DNA from: Thermosyntropha lipolytica DSM 11003
GTDB taxonomy: Bacteria; Bacillota; Syntrophomonadia; Syntrophomonadales; Syntrophomonadaceae
Assembly: GCF_900129805.1 (NCBI RefSeq)
Contig: NZ_FQWY01000012.1
Coordinates: 1-55,939 of the forward strand
Length of the DNA: 55,939 bases
Direction: 5' to 3'
Below, piece after piece: positions 24,771-35,236 of the stretch. The notes beneath the pieces are model-generated. The model was not told the DNA's origin, searched no databases, and was given only the letters and a program-made list of their open reading frames with translations. The stretch's first letter is position 1; every line of letters begins with the position of its first letter. A program made the translations under genes and the position numbers.

Positions 24771-27425
24771 ATGTCAGCTGACAATCTACTGCCGAGTGTT
24801 TATAACCCGCAGAATGTAGAAAAAAAGTGGTATGAATACTGGCGTAAAAACGGCTATTTTACTCCTAGTGAAGATCGCAGCAAAAAACCTTTTTCTATAG
24901 TGATGCCCCCTCCTAATGTTACCGGCTCACTTCATCTGGGACATGCTCTGGATAATACTCTGCAAGATATTCTGGTACGCTGGCGCCGTATGCAGGGATA
25001 CAATACTTTGTGGCTGCCGGGAACTGACCATGCCGGTATTGCGACCCAGGCTAAAGTAGAAGAAGCTCTGGCTAAAGAAGGTTTGAGCAAATATGATTTA
25101 GGCCGGGAAAAGTTTCTGGAAAGGGTATGGGAGTGGAAAAACCTTTACGGCAGCCGTATTACGAGCCAGCTTTGTCTCCTGGGAGCTTCCTGTGACTGGA
25201 CACGGGAGCGCTTTACTATGGATGAAGGATGTTCGCGGGCGGTACGGGAAGTTTTCGTTAATCTCTACCAAAAAGGGCTTATTTACCAGGGGGACTACAT
25301 AATAAACTGGTGTCCGCGCTGTCATACAGCTATTTCTGATATTGAAGTAGAACATGAGGAAACGGCAGGAAATTTGTGGTATATAAAATATCCCGTAGAA
25401 GGGGAAGATGGATATATAGTAGTAGCTACCACCAGGCCGGAAACGATGCTGGGAGATACGGGAGTTGCTGTACATCCGGAAGATGAAAGATATAAACATC
25501 TTATTGGCAAAAAAGTAGTGCTTCCTCTGGTGAACAGGGTTATACCTATTTTTGCTGATGAGTATGTAGATAAGGAATTTGGAACCGGTGCTGTCAAGGT
25601 TACCCCGGCTCATGATCCCAACGATTTTGAGATGGGCCTTAGACATAATCTGGAACAGATTGTGGTTATGGATAAACATGGAGTGATGAACGAAAATGCC
25701 GGTAAGTACCAGGGTTTAGACCGCAGCGAATGTCGCCGAGCTATTGTAAAAGATTTAGAAGAGCAAGGTTATTTATTGAAGGTAGAGCCGCATAACCATG
25801 CGGTGGGGCATTGCCAGAGGTGTGATACGATAGTTGAGCCTATGGTATCGAAACAGTGGTTTGTAAAGATGAAACCCCTGGCTGAGCCGGCGATCAAAGC
25901 GGTAGTAGATGGAGAAATACGTTTTGTGCCGGAGAGATTTACCCGCATTTATCTTAACTGGATGGAGAATATAAAAGATTGGTGTATATCAAGGCAGCTG
26001 TGGTGGGGACATCGGATTCCTGTATGGTATTGCCAGGATTGTGGAGAAGTTATCTGCAGCAAAGAAGATCCGGAAAGATGTACCGCCTGTGCTTCAGACA
26101 ACTTAAAACAGGATGAGGATGTTCTTGATACCTGGTTTTCCAGTGCTTTATGGCCTTTCTCTACTATGGGCTGGCCGGATTCTACCCCGGATCTGGAATA
26201 CTTCTTCCCTACTGATGTTTTAGTTACGGGAAGGGACATAATATTTTTCTGGGTAGCCAGGATGATTTTTTCTTCCCTGGAGCATACCGGGAAAGTACCT
26301 TTCCGGGTGGTAAATATTCACGGGCTTATACTTGACGCCCAAGGGCGCAAAATGAGCAAATCTCTGGGCAACGGCATAGATCCTATTGAAGTTATCGAAA
26401 AATATGGAGCTGATACTCTGCGGTTTTCTCTGATTACCGGCGTAACTCCCGGTAATGATGTGCGTTTCCACTGGGAAAAGGTTGAGAATACGCGCAATTT
26501 TGCCAACAAGATATGGAATGCTTCCCGCTTTGTGCTTATGAATCTAGAAGGATACAGAAAAATAGACCTGGATGAGAAAGAGATGGCACTTCCTGATAAA
26601 TGGATAATATCAAGGCTTAACCTTACCATAAAAGAGGTAGAAAGGCTTTTGGAACAGTATGATATAGGGGAAGCAGCCCGCTGTTTGTATGATTTTATAT
26701 GGGATGAGTTTTGCGACTGGTATATCGAGCTGGCTAAACCCAGGTTGTTTAGGCCCAAAGATAACCGGGAAAAGCTGCTAGTACAAAATGTTCTGGTAGA
26801 AGTTTTAACTACTACCTTAAGGCTTTTGCATCCTTTTATGCCTTTTATAACCGAGGAAATTTATCAACATTTACCTGGCCATACGGAAACTATTATGCTG
26901 GATCCCTGGCCGGAGTTTGACGAGAATAGAGTAATGAAGGATGCGTTAGAAGAGATGCAGCATATTATGCAAACTATAAGAGCTATAAGAAACATAAGGG
27001 CTGAATTTAATGTAGGGCCAGGAGCCAAAATAAAGGCCATAGTATTGGTTAAAGATAAGGATAAGTTAGCGGTATTTAGCGAAAATAAACCTTATATAGA
27101 AGAGCTTGCTCATTTAATTGAAGCCGAAATAGTCGATAAGATGGAAAATAAACCAAAACAAGCGGTGTCGGCTCTTACGGCCTGGGCCGAAATTTATGTT
27201 CCCTTAGAAGGGGTTATAGATATTGAGAAAGAAATATCCCGGCTTAATAAGGAATTAGCTCAGGTAGAAAATGAACTTGCCAAAGCGGAAAATAAACTTA
27301 AGAATGAGAACTTCCTGGCTAAAGCCCCGCCTGAAGTAATCGCAAAAGAAGAGGGCAAAGCCAGGGAGGCTAAATTGAAGAAGGAGGGGATTTTACAACG
27401 ATTAGCCATATTGAAAAACTCATAG
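24771..27425 (+). CDS. valS: Valyl-tRNA synthetase
   Basis: 884 residues, class I. HIGH signature [13 protein letters not shown] (about 46-58), the large editing domain ([30 protein letters not shown]), KMSKS motif [10 protein letters not shown], anticodon-binding helices, and the C-terminal coiled coil that contacts tRNA ([17 protein letters not shown]). GAGGAGG precedes the ATG. The 229-nt upstream region has no T-box sequence (no GGTGGNACCGCG) and no obvious antiterminator, unusual for a Clostridia synthetase. The end overlaps the folC frame. Confidence 0.98.
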   Translation: MSADNLLPSVYNPQNVEKKWYEYWRKNGYFTPSEDRSKKPFSIVMPPPNVTGSLHLGHALDNTLQDILVRWRRMQGYNTLWLPGTDHAGIATQAKVEEALAKEGLSKYDLGREKFLERVWEWKNLYGSRITSQLCLLGASCDWTRERFTMDEGCSRAVREVFVNLYQKGLIYQGDYIINWCPRCHTAISDIEVEHEETAGNLWYIKYPVEGEDGYIVVATTRPETMLGDTGVAVHPEDERYKHLIGKKVVLPLVNRVIPIFADEYVDKEFGTGAVKVTPAHDPNDFEMGLRHNLEQIVVMDKHGVMNENAGKYQGLDRSECRRAIVKDLEEQGYLLKVEPHNHAVGHCQRCDTIVEPMVSKQWFVKMKPLAEPAIKAVVDGEIRFVPERFTRIYLNWMENIKDWCISRQLWWGHRIPVWYCQDCGEVICSKEDPERCTACASDNLKQDEDVLDTWFSSALWPFSTMGWPDSTPDLEYFFPTDVLVTGRDIIFFWVARMIFSSLEHTGKVPFRVVNIHGLILDAQGRKMSKSLGNGIDPIEVIEKYGADTLRFSLITGVTPGNDVRFHWEKVENTRNFANKIWNASRFVLMNLEGYRKIDLDEKEMALPDKWIISRLNLTIKEVERLLEQYDIGEAARCLYDFIWDEFCDWYIELAKPRLFRPKDNREKLLVQNVLVEVLTTTLRLLHPFMPFITEEIYQHLPGHTETIMLDPWPEFDENRVMKDALEEMQHIMQTIRAIRNIRAEFNVGPGAKIKAIVLVKDKDKLAVFSENKPYIEELAHLIEAEIVDKMENKPKQAVSALTAWAEIYVPLEGVIDIEKEISRLNKELAQVENELAKAENKLKNENFLAKAPPEVIAKEEGKAREAKLKKEGILQRLAILKNS

Positions 27426-28702
27426 AAGAACATTTATACAGGCTCACCGCTTTAGGGAGCCAGCCGGGATTAGAGCGCATAGAACAGTTGTTAAAGGAAA
27501 TGGGAAATCCGGAAAAAGATCTGCATTATGTGCATATAGCCGGTACCAACGGGAAAGGTTCAACTTCCCTCATAATCTCTTCAGTTCTGGCCCAAGCTGG
27601 TTATAAGGTGGGGAGGTTTATTTCCCCCCATGTGCATTCTTACCGGGAAAGGTTTACTATCAATGGACAGGAAATTGATGCGCAAACTTTGAAGCAGTAT
27701 ATAGACCAGGTTGAAGCAGGGATAAAAACGATGACGGAAAAAGGTTTTCCCCATCCCACAGAATTTGAAGTGCTGACGGCTATAGCTTTTCAATATTTTA
27801 AAGATGAAAAGGTAGATATAGCCGTTATAGAGGTGGGAATGGGGGGAAGGTATGATTCTACCAATGTAATTACTCCCCTGGTCTCGGTAATAACCAGTAT
27901 AGGGCTTGATCACATGGATTTTCTAGGGGGGACTATAGCTGAAGTTGCCTATAACAAAGCAGGGATCATAAAACATGGGGTGCCAGTAGTAGTAGGCCGG
28001 GTTCCTGAAGAGGCTTTCCGGGTTATAGTTGATGAAGCCATGAATAAGACAGCTCCTATTTATGCCAGCAGTATGACCTGGGTAGAAAGGGAAAAGCAGG
28101 ATATTTACGGCCAAGAGGTGACAATTGAATTTGCGGGGCATGAATTAAAAGGGGTTTTTTTCTCCCTTTTGGGAGACTATCAGCTGGATAATTTGGCCAC
28201 TTCCTATACCACCCTGATGCTTTTAAAGAAGCAGGGATTTAAGATAAGTGATGAACATATAAGAAGTGCTTTATCTTTTCTTAAAATACCGGGCCGTTTA
28301 GAAATAGTAAGCCGGGATCCTCTGGTTATTGTAGATGTGGCTCATAATCCGCAAGGGGCGGAAGCACTTAGCACATCGCTTTATACTTTGCTCCCCGGCC
28401 GGAAAAAAGTGCTGGTATGCGGGATAGTAGATGATAAAGATGCCGTAGAGACACTGAGGTTTTTAGGAAAAGATACCGTAAAATGTATAGTAACCAGACC
28501 GGAAGGCCCGCGCGGGGAAAACTGGAACCGGGTAGCCGCTATTATACATTCTCTATATCCGCAGGTGGAAGTTTATCAGGTCGAAGATATAAAAGAAGCG
28601 GTGGGAAAAGGCCTAAAAGCTCTGGCAGGAGATGATTACCTGCTTATAACCGGATCTTTTTATGTAATAAATCAGGCCCGGCGAGTTTTTATAAGACCCT
28701 AG
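27401..28702 (+). CDS. folC: Folylpolyglutamate/dihydrofolate synthase
   Basis: 433 residues if read from ATT 27401. Adds glutamate to folates. ATP-binding loop [11 protein letters not shown], folate loop and [12 protein letters not shown], then [11 protein letters not shown] in the C-terminal Rossmann domain. The conserved N-terminus ([20 protein letters not shown], normally within the first ~30 residues) lies upstream of the first usable TTG (27488). The frame opens only after TAA 27371-27373 and contains no ATG, GTG or TTG before 27488. AAGGAGGGG (27381-27389) inside valS suggests ATT 27401 (11 nt spacing) or a neighbouring non-AUG codon as the start. Translation from TTG 27488 would remove conserved residues. 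Overlaps valS by 25 nt. Confidence 0.85.
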   Translation: MSHIEKLIEEHLYRLTALGSQPGLERIEQLLKEMGNPEKDLHYVHIAGTNGKGSTSLIISSVLAQAGYKVGRFISPHVHSYRERFTINGQEIDAQTLKQYIDQVEAGIKTMTEKGFPHPTEFEVLTAIAFQYFKDEKVDIAVIEVGMGGRYDSTNVITPLVSVITSIGLDHMDFLGGTIAEVAYNKAGIIKHGVPVVVGRVPEEAFRVIVDEAMNKTAPIYASSMTWVEREKQDIYGQEVTIEFAGHELKGVFFSLLGDYQLDNLATSYTTLMLLKKQGFKISDEHIRSALSFLKIPGRLEIVSRDPLVIVDVAHNPQGAEALSTSLYTLLPGRKKVLVCGIVDDKDAVETLRFLGKDTVKCIVTRPEGPRGENWNRVAAIIHSLYPQVEVYQVEDIKEAVGKGLKALAGDDYLLITGSFYVINQARRVFIRP

Positions 28703-28706
28703 GCTG

Positions 28707-28750
28707 TTAACATATTCTTAACAATAATTTAAATTAGTTGTTGATATAAT
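28707..28750 (+). promoter_or_regulatory. Pho-box direct repeats and -10 of the phosphate transport operon
   Basis: TTAACA (28707-28712), N5, TTAACA (28718-28723), N5, TTAAAT (28729-28734): three direct repeats with an exact 11-nt period, as in PhoP-P sites of Bacillus (TTAACA-like repeats). They replace a -35, and TATAAT stands at 28745-28750. This implies activation under phosphate limitation; no phoPR is in the window. Confidence 0.65.
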
Positions 28751-28780
28751 GTATACAGAAACTGCTAAGGAGGCTAAAAA

Positions 28781-29413
28781 GTGCTTTTTCGCTTGAAGCC
28801 GCGTGATGAAAAATTTTTTGTCTATTTTAACCAGATGGCAGATATCCTGTGGGAGGCATCTTGTCTATTAAAACAATTTTTATCTGCCTATGAAGAACCG
28901 GAAAAGAATCTGGAGAAAATGAATCAGGTAGAAGAAGAGGGAGATAAAATATTATCCCAGGTTATGAGACAGCTTAACAGTTCTTTAGTTACTCCTTTTG
29001 ACCGGGAAGATATTTTGCTGCTGGTAAGAGAGCTTAATAATGTTGTTGACCATATTCAGGGGACTATGGAAAAAATAGTTATATATAAGGCCGGTAAACC
29101 GAAGGCAGATTATATATTGAAACTGGCTGCGGTTTTGGAAGAAGCTGCTTTGGAAATCAAAAATGCGGTGAAAAAGCTTCCTAAAATCCGTGAAGAGTAC
29201 AGGGAGATAATAAAATCTTGTGACAAGATAAGAGCTTTGGAACATGAAGGGGATTATCTGTATCGGGCAGGTATTGCCCTTCTTTTTGAGAAAACGGAGA
29301 ATGTAGTCGAGGTTATAAAATGGAAAGAAATTTATGAACATTTAGAAAGCAGCCTGGATGATTGTGAAAATGTAAGCAATGTATTAAAGGCGATTGCGGT
29401 AAAGTATGTTTAG
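28781..29413 (+). CDS. DUF47/PhoU-like accessory protein of Pit transporter
   Basis: 210 residues, all helical, with the DUF47 opening KPRDEKFFVYFNQMADI and the acidic patterns NQVEEEGDKI and RALEHEGDYLY that resemble PhoU metal sites. These proteins are usually encoded just before a PiT transporter and are thought to regulate it. GTG 28781 follows GGAGG. The last codons overlap the start of the transporter by 8 nt, suggesting translational coupling. Confidence 0.9.
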   Translation: MLFRLKPRDEKFFVYFNQMADILWEASCLLKQFLSAYEEPEKNLEKMNQVEEEGDKILSQVMRQLNSSLVTPFDREDILLLVRELNNVVDHIQGTMEKIVIYKAGKPKADYILKLAAVLEEAALEIKNAVKKLPKIREEYREIIKSCDKIRALEHEGDYLYRAGIALLFEKTENVVEVIKWKEIYEHLESSLDDCENVSNVLKAIAVKYV

Positions 29414-30395
29414 TCTCTGGCTTATATTTGTAGTTATTTTATTAGCTCTGGTTTTTGATTATATAAACGGCTTTCATGATACCGCTAATGCTATTGCTAC
29501 TTCTGTATCCACCAAAGCGTTAATGCCGCGTACTGCTGTGATTATGGCAGCCGTTTTAAATTTTTTGGGAGCCTTGAGTGGAACGGCTGTAGCTGCTACT
29601 ATTGGGAAAAATATTGTGCCGCCCGAAGTGATTTCTCCTTTAGTATTAATTGCTGCTCTTATGGGAGCTATTTTTTGGAACCTTTTTACTTGGTATTTCG
29701 GCATCCCCAGCAGTTCCTCTCATGCTTTAATCGGAGGATTGAGTGGAGCTGCTGCGGCAGCCTTTGGTTTTGATATTATAAACTGGCATGGTTTTATAAA
29801 AATATTTGCGGGACTGATAATTTCTCCGGTAATAGGATTTGTTATGGGCGGTACGGTTATGACTATTTTTTTCTGGCTTTTTGGCTGGAGTTCACCGGCA
29901 AGGATCAATAATAAGTTTCGCAAGCTGCAGAGATTGGCGGCGGCTATGGCTTCTTTTGCCCACGGCTCCAATGATGCGCAAAAATCGATGGGGATTATTA
30001 CCATGGTTCTGGTAGGAGGAGGTTTAATATCCAGCTTTCAGGTTCCTTTATGGGTAAAGATGGCCTGTGCAACAGCTATGGCTATGGGAACAGCAGTTGG
30101 CGGTTGGAAGATTATCCGTACTATGGGAGGAAAAATTTTTCGTATTGAACCGATAAATGGTTTTGCAGCTGATTTTACTTCTGCGCTAACTATTTATACT
30201 GCCACCCTGCTGGGAGCGCCGGTAAGTACCACCCATGTTGTCTCTTCCTCCATAATGGGAGTAGGAGCAGCTAAAAGGTTTAAGGGGGTAAGATGGAATA
30301 TTGCCCGTCAGATGATACTGGCATGGTTAATAACTATTCCCTCTTCCGGACTGGTGGCAGCCATATTTTATGCTATTTTTTTCATAATAAGTTAA
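29406..30395 (+). CDS. pit: Low-affinity inorganic phosphate transporter, PiT family
   Basis: 329 residues with about ten membrane segments. The PiT signature occurs twice: DYINGFHDTANAIATSVSTK near the start and SFAHGSNDAQKSMGII in the middle. It carries metal-phosphate with protons or sodium across the cytoplasmic membrane. Its start overlaps the DUF47 stop (TAG 29411-29413) and has no good ribosome site of its own. The pair sits under Pho-box-like repeats. Confidence 0.93.
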   Translation: MFSLWLIFVVILLALVFDYINGFHDTANAIATSVSTKALMPRTAVIMAAVLNFLGALSGTAVAATIGKNIVPPEVISPLVLIAALMGAIFWNLFTWYFGIPSSSSHALIGGLSGAAAAAFGFDIINWHGFIKIFAGLIISPVIGFVMGGTVMTIFFWLFGWSSPARINNKFRKLQRLAAAMASFAHGSNDAQKSMGIITMVLVGGGLISSFQVPLWVKMACATAMAMGTAVGGWKIIRTMGGKIFRIEPINGFAADFTSALTIYTATLLGAPVSTTHVVSSSIMGVGAAKRFKGVRWNIARQMILAWLITIPSSGLVAAIFYAIFFIIS

Positions 30396-30467
30396 GGCAT
30401 TATTATAGCTATTTTTTTCACAAAATGTTAAAATAGATTATCAAGAGGTAAAAGGAGTGGGAGATTT

Positions 30468-31097
30468 TTGAAGGTCTTTAAGATTCCTGAGGCGACTGTT
30501 ATGAGGCTTTCGGTTTACTCCCGGTACCTTAACCAGTTAGCTAGAGAAGGAGTAGAAACGGTTTCTTCCGGAGATATAGCCAAGGGAACAGGGGTGAGTT
30601 CAGCCCAGGTAAGAAAAGATCTGGCTTACTTTGGAGAATTTGGCACGCGTGGAGTAGGGTATAAGGTAGATGAGCTTTATAATCACCTTATAAAGATATT
30701 AGGATTAGATCGGGAATGGAATGTTATAATTGTAGGAGCCGGGAAATTAGGGTCGGCTTTGGCTCTTTATCAAGGCTTTGCCGAACGGGGTTTTAAGATT
30801 GTCACCGTATTAGATGTTGATCCTGATATAATAGGTACTAAGCTGGGGAATATAGAGGTAGAACCTTTGGAATTGCTGGAAGAGAGAGTAAGAGAGCAAA
30901 ATATAACTATAGGCGTAATAGCTGTACCTGCTTCAGCGGCTCAGGAGGTTACGGACCGTCTGGTAAAGACAGGGGTTAAAGCTATTTTGAATTTTTCTCC
31001 CCGGGTTTTAAAGGTACCGCGGGAAGTAGTTTTACGCAATGTTGATCTGTCAGTAAATCTAGAAGTGTTAAGTTTCAATCTTGCTTTTAATAGATAA
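30468..31097 (+). CDS. rex: Redox-sensing transcriptional repressor Rex
   Basis: 209 residues. Winged helix N-terminus (VMRLSVYSRYLNQLAREG, SSAQVRKDLAYFGEFG) and a Rossmann domain with VGAGKLGSAL that senses NADH/NAD+. Rex represses fermentation and respiration genes until NADH rises. TTG start after AAAGGAGTGGGAGA. Only a TTCACAA half-site lies upstream, so autoregulation is not supported. A Rex-like palindrome lies instead before the aldehyde oxidoreductase operon (44726-44743). Confidence 0.97.
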   Translation: MKVFKIPEATVMRLSVYSRYLNQLAREGVETVSSGDIAKGTGVSSAQVRKDLAYFGEFGTRGVGYKVDELYNHLIKILGLDREWNVIIVGAGKLGSALALYQGFAERGFKIVTVLDVDPDIIGTKLGNIEVEPLELLEERVREQNITIGVIAVPASAAQEVTDRLVKTGVKAILNFSPRVLKVPREVVLRNVDLSVNLEVLSFNLAFNR

Positions 31098-31121
31098 GTC
31101 AGAATAGCTGCAAATAATAGC

Positions 31122-31155
31122 CAAAAGCTCTCCTTATGAGGGCTTTTGCTGTTTT
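31122..31155 (+). terminator. Terminator of rex
   Basis: 11-bp stem CAAAAGCTCTC (31122-31132) / GAGGGCTTTTG (31138-31148) with one T-G pair, loop CTTAT, then CTGTTTTT. Confidence 0.85.
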
Positions 31156-31222
31156 TACCTGCCTTGTTTTTAGCGGTAAGTAATGCTAAACTTTAGAAAA
31201 ACATGGGATAAAAGGGGAATGC

Positions 31223-31489
31223 ATGGTGGCAAGATCACGTTCATATCCTGGCTGGCAGGTACTATTATTGCTGGTCATTCTAGGTGGAATTGTTGGGGGA
31301 TGGATAGGGAATGCTATAATAAAGTTATGGCCAGCTTTGAGTTTTTTAGGTACGAATCAGAGCCTGGGCATACCCGGTTTTACAGTTGATTTACAGGTTT
31401 TAACTTTTACCTTTGGATTTATGCTTAATATAAATCTATTTACCCTGCTGGGATTTGTTCTGGCTTATATACTCTACCGCAAAATATGA
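31223..31489 (+). CDS. DUF4321 small membrane protein
   Basis: 88 residues with two hydrophobic segments (VLLLLVILGGIVGGWIG and FTFGFMLNINLFTLLGFVLAYIL) around a short exposed loop. The size, the GGIVGGWIG turn and its place directly before maf fit the DUF4321 family found at the head of maf-mre clusters in Clostridia. Function unknown. AAGGGGAA precedes ATG 31223. Confidence 0.75.
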   Translation: MVARSRSYPGWQVLLLLVILGGIVGGWIGNAIIKLWPALSFLGTNQSLGIPGFTVDLQVLTFTFGFMLNINLFTLLGFVLAYILYRKI

Positions 31490-31509
31490 TGCCGTAAAGG
31501 GGAGATAGC

Positions 31510-32097
31510 TTGTCCAGGATAATACTTGCTTCTGCTTCACCAAGACGCAGTGAGCTTTTGCAAAATATAGGGATAGAGTTTATAAAATATCCTGCTTATA
31601 CCGAAGAAGAGATTTTTCCTTACGAAACTCCGGAAGAAGGGGCTAGAAGGCTGGCATTAAATAAAGCCGAGTATGTAGCCGGCAGCTGTAATTATGATGA
31701 AGGTATAATTATTGCTGCCGATACCATAGTAGTTTTAGAGGATAAAGTTTTAGGAAAGCCTGGCTCGGCAAAAGAGGCTTATGAGATGCTGGCTATGCTG
31801 AGCGGAAGGAGTCATCAGGTGATTACGGCTGTATGTCTTAGGGATATAAAAAGGGGTATAACTTTGCTGGAAACAGAGAGGACCAAGGTTTATTTTCGGG
31901 TTTTAGAAGAAGGTGAAATATGGCATTATATAAGGACAGGAGAGCCTATGGATAAAGCAGGGGCCTATGGAATTCAGGGGTTAGGAGCTTTGTTTGTGGA
32001 AAGAATAGAAGGCTGCTATTTTAATGTGGTAGGACTACCGCTGTACCGGTTATACCTTATGTTGAAACAAATGGGGGTAAATCTTTTAGGGGGGTAA
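31510..32097 (+). CDS. maf: Maf-family nucleotide pyrophosphatase
   Basis: 195 residues. Hydrolyses non-canonical or pyrimidine nucleoside triphosphates (dTTP/UTP in the YhdE-like branch) and affects septum formation when overproduced in Bacillus. Signature LASASPRRSELL at the start, AADTIVVLEDKVLGKP with the catalytic Asp in the middle, and AYGIQGLGALFVERIEGCYFNVVGLP. TTG start behind AGGGGAG. It is followed 4 nt later by radC. Confidence 0.96.
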   Translation: MSRIILASASPRRSELLQNIGIEFIKYPAYTEEEIFPYETPEEGARRLALNKAEYVAGSCNYDEGIIIAADTIVVLEDKVLGKPGSAKEAYEMLAMLSGRSHQVITAVCLRDIKRGITLLETERTKVYFRVLEEGEIWHYIRTGEPMDKAGAYGIQGLGALFVERIEGCYFNVVGLPLYRLYLMLKQMGVNLLGG

Positions 32098-32101
32098 GGC
32101 T

Positions 32102-32788
32102 TTGGGCGAATATAATATTGGGATTAAGGATATGCCCCTTGCTATGCGCCCGCGGGAAAAGATGATGGCTAAAGGAGAAAGAAGCCTGAGCGAAGAAGAG
32201 CTTCTGGCTATAATACTGGGCATGGGGACAAAAAATCTTAGTGCTCTGGATTTGGCCAAATATTTGCTGGTAAAATACAGAGGGCTTCGTAATTTAAGGG
32301 AAGTAAGCCTTAATGAACTTATAAGTGAACATGGGGTGGGACCGGCTAAAGCCGTGGCTATTAAAGCAGCTTTTGAATTGGGAAGGCGTGCTGCTTTGAG
32401 CTGCAACCAGAAGGAGGTTGTAAAATCTCCCGAAGATGTTAAAAATATAGTAATGGAAGAAATGAGGTATTTTGACCGTGAACATTTCCGGGTTTTGTAT
32501 CTGGACCGCAAAAATGGCATTATTTTTATGGAAGACATATCGGTAGGAGGACTTAATAGTGCGGTAGTACATCCCCGGGAAGTTTTTAAAAATGCGGTTA
32601 AAATGAGTGCAGCAGCTGTGATATTAGTACATAACCATCCCAGCGGTGATCCCTTTCCTAGCCGGGAAGACATAGAAATTACCCAGAGGCTTATAGAAGC
32701 AGGCAGGATATTAGGGATTGAAGTGCTTGATCATATAATAATCGGCGATAACCGCTACTGCAGTTTAAAAGCTGAACATTTCATTTAA
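32102..32788 (+). CDS. radC: RadC family JAB-domain protein
   Basis: 228 residues. Helix-hairpin-helix-like N-terminus ([36 protein letters not shown]) and a JAB/MPN metalloprotease-like domain with H-x-H-x10-D in [17 protein letters not shown]. The old link to DNA repair is not supported by later work, so the role is open. TTG start after GGGGGGTAAGG. The stop overlaps the ATG that precedes the mreB ribosome site. Confidence 0.95.
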   Translation: MGEYNIGIKDMPLAMRPREKMMAKGERSLSEEELLAIILGMGTKNLSALDLAKYLLVKYRGLRNLREVSLNELISEHGVGPAKAVAIKAAFELGRRAALSCNQKEVVKSPEDVKNIVMEEMRYFDREHFRVLYLDRKNGIIFMEDISVGGLNSAVVHPREVFKNAVKMSAAAVILVHNHPSGDPFPSREDIEITQRLIEAGRILGIEVLDHIIIGDNRYCSLKAEHFI

Positions 32789-32805
32789 TGAAGGAGGAAA
32801 AAGCT

Positions 32806-33825
32806 TTGTTTGGGAAAGATCTGGGAATAGATTTGGGAACTGCTAATACCCTGGTACATGTTAAGGGCAAAGGAGTAGTAATAAATGAACCTTCAGTAGT
32901 AGCTATCCAGAGTGATACGGGAAAAGTGCTGGCAGTTGGGGATGAAGCTAAAAGGATGATAGGCAGGACACCGGGGAATATTGTGGCTATAAGGCCTATG
33001 AAAGACGGGGTTATTGCTGATTTTGATGTAACCCAGGCTATGCTTAAATATTTTATAACCAAAGCTTTAGGACAAAAAAACCCTCTAGCAAGGCCCCGGG
33101 TGGTGATAAGTGTTCCTACCGGATGTACGACGGTGGAAGAAAGAGCAGTTAGGGAAGCAGCCCTGCAGGGAGGAGCGAAGGAAGCCTATCTTATTGAAGA
33201 ACCCATGGCAGCAGCCATTGGAGCCGGGCTTCCTGTACATGAACCTACGGGAAATTTGATTGTGGATATTGGAGGAGGAACTACTGAGGTAGCAGTTATA
33301 TCTTTAGGGGGCATTGTAACGGCAAAATCGGTGCGGGTAGCTGGGGATGATATGGATGAAGCTATAATTCACCATCTAAAAAAGAATTATAATCTTTTGA
33401 TTGGCGAAAGAACGGCAGAAGATATTAAAATATCGATAGGATCTGCTTTATGGGAAGGACCGGAAGAATATTATGAAGTTAAGGGAAGGGATCTGGTAAC
33501 CGGGCTGCCTAGAGTCATAAAGGTGTCGAGTTTAGAGATCCAGCAGGCTTTAAAAGAAACGATAGATGCTATTATTGATGGCATAAAGGTATGTTTGGAA
33601 AAGACTCCACCGGAACTGGCTTCCGATATTATGGATCGCGGTATTGTTATGGCTGGCGGCGGTTCGCTTCTGCGCGGTTTGGATAAACTCATAAGCCGGG
33701 AGACCAATATGCCTGTATATGTATGTGAAGACCCCTTGCGGGCAGTAGCGAGAGGAACTGGTAAAGTGCTTGAGAATATTGAAGTTTTAAAACGAGTATT
33801 GATTTCTCCGAAAAAAACCTTTTAG
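32806..33825 (+). CDS. mreB: Rod-shape determining actin homologue MreB
   Basis: 339 residues. Actin fold with phosphate loop 1 [11 protein letters not shown], phosphate 2 [16 protein letters not shown] and adenosine motif [13 protein letters not shown]. It forms membrane-bound filaments that guide the elongasome. TTG 32806 is chosen: AAGGAGG (32790-32797) sits about 9 nt upstream and the product then begins [10 protein letters not shown] as MreB does. An in-frame ATG at 32788 overlaps that ribosome site. Confidence 0.97.
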   Translation: MFGKDLGIDLGTANTLVHVKGKGVVINEPSVVAIQSDTGKVLAVGDEAKRMIGRTPGNIVAIRPMKDGVIADFDVTQAMLKYFITKALGQKNPLARPRVVISVPTGCTTVEERAVREAALQGGAKEAYLIEEPMAAAIGAGLPVHEPTGNLIVDIGGGTTEVAVISLGGIVTAKSVRVAGDDMDEAIIHHLKKNYNLLIGERTAEDIKISIGSALWEGPEEYYEVKGRDLVTGLPRVIKVSSLEIQQALKETIDAIIDGIKVCLEKTPPELASDIMDRGIVMAGGGSLLRGLDKLISRETNMPVYVCEDPLRAVARGTGKVLENIEVLKRVLISPKKTF

Positions 33826-33839
33826 ACAGGTGAAAAGCT

Positions 33840-34700
33840 TTGTTTAGATGGATGAGGGAAAAATATTTTTGGATAATATTTTTTATCCTGCTTATTTCGC
33901 TTATATTGATTCGTTCCAGTTCGGAGGAGCGATATGATATAACCTGGGCGGAAAACCTGCTGCGTGAGATTTATACCCCGCTTTTTAGCGGGGTTAGTGG
34001 CGTTAAGGAAAAGATATCGCAGATAAGCGTTTTTTTTGAAGAGAGAAAGCAGTTGGAAGAGACTATTGCCAGGTTGGAAGCGGAAAATGATAAACTCAAA
34101 CTGGAGAACCAGGCCTTACGTGAGTATAAAATGGAGGCTTTGCGCCTTAAAAATATTTTAGGATTCCAAAATGACAATCTGGAGGTCTATAACCTGCTGC
34201 CGGCCAAAGTTATAGCCAGAAAGCCCAATAACTGGTATCAGGTGATTATTATTGATAAAGGAGAAAAGAACGGGGTAACTAAAGATATGCCGGTAATAAC
34301 CCCCGAAGGACTGGTAGGGGTTGTTACCAGTACCAGCTCATATTCCTCCTATGTAAACCTGCTGACTGATAGATCCGTTGCGGTTGGGGTATTGATCCAA
34401 AATACCCGTGAGACTACCGGGATAGTGGAGGGAACTGGTGAGAGTAATATTTTGCGCATGACTAATATACCTTATTATTCCGCTATCAAAAAAAATGATG
34501 TTATTGTAACTTCGGGGCTGTCCCAGATTTATCCCAAAGGGATAAAGGTAGGTACGGTAAAGGAGGTATATCGCGAGGCAGGCGGCATTTTGTTATCAGC
34601 AGACGTAAAGCCGGCTGTGGATTTTGATAAGCTGGAAGAAGTCTTAATTATTACTGATTTTAAGCAGGTTGTAGAAAATGTAGCTGAGGAGAATGAATAA
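33840..34700 (+). CDS. mreC: Cell-shape protein MreC
   Basis: 286 residues. N-terminal membrane anchor (FWIIFFILLISLILI), coiled coil (about 60-105, EETIARLEAENDKLKLENQA) and the beta-rich extracytoplasmic domain that interacts with PBP2 (NGVTKDMPVITPEGLVGVV, LTDRSVAVGVLIQ). TTG start behind AGGTGAAAAGC. Stop and the next ATG overlap by one base. Confidence 0.95.
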   Translation: MFRWMREKYFWIIFFILLISLILIRSSSEERYDITWAENLLREIYTPLFSGVSGVKEKISQISVFFEERKQLEETIARLEAENDKLKLENQALREYKMEALRLKNILGFQNDNLEVYNLLPAKVIARKPNNWYQVIIIDKGEKNGVTKDMPVITPEGLVGVVTSTSSYSSYVNLLTDRSVAVGVLIQNTRETTGIVEGTGESNILRMTNIPYYSAIKKNDVIVTSGLSQIYPKGIKVGTVKEVYREAGGILLSADVKPAVDFDKLEEVLIITDFKQVVENVAEENE

Positions 34701-35236
34701 TGCGATATTTTGTCCTTACCCTGCTACCAATTATGGCATTATTTTTACAGTCGACTTTTTTTAGTTTTTACAGTATAAATGGTGTGATACCTGATCTAGT
34801 TCTTATTTTCGCTGTTTTTTTTGCTTTGTTTAACGGGCCGGTTAGAGGTGCATTTTATGGCTATTTATGCGGTTTGCTGGAAGATCTATTTTTGGGAAGG
34901 CTTATCGGGGTTAACGCTCTTGCCAAGGCTCTGACTGCTTATATTATTGGCCGCCTGCAGGGGACGGTTTTTAAGGAAAATTTAATGGTAGGGGTTTTAG
35001 GGGTATTTTTAGCAACCGTTGTAAATAGCTTTCTGGTTTTAATTTTAAACTTAGCCTGGTTAAACGGGGCTTTTTTGAGCTTAAATATATTAAAAATGGT
35101 AGCCTGGCAGATTGTTTATAATATTTTCTTAGCTATTCCTGTTTATATATGGTATTACAAGGCTGTTCATTTTGGAGTGCTGAAACAGGGTGAGGAGAGA
35201 ATTAATGAAATCATCCAGATTAGAAAAAAGACTTAA
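34700..35236 (+). CDS. mreD: Cell-shape protein MreD
   Basis: 178 residues, about five membrane segments; GAFYGYLCGLLEDLFLGRLIGVNAL is the characteristic MreD region. Works with MreC and PBP2/RodA in cylindrical wall growth. Starts on the last base of mreC and overlaps the start of the PBP2 gene by 32 nt. Confidence 0.93.
   Translation: MRYFVLTLLPIMALFLQSTFFSFYSINGVIPDLVLIFAVFFALFNGPVRGAFYGYLCGLLEDLFLGRLIGVNALAKALTAYIIGRLQGTVFKENLMVGVLGVFLATVVNSFLVLILNLAWLNGAFLSLNILKMVAWQIVYNIFLAIPVYIWYYKAVHFGVLKQGEERINEIIQIRKKT

Noticed and set aside
28701-28726. Rex operator before the phosphate operon (TGTTAA…TTAACA)
   Set aside because: The inverted half-sites are 7 nt apart, not 4; the direct-repeat Pho-box reading explains all three hexamers.
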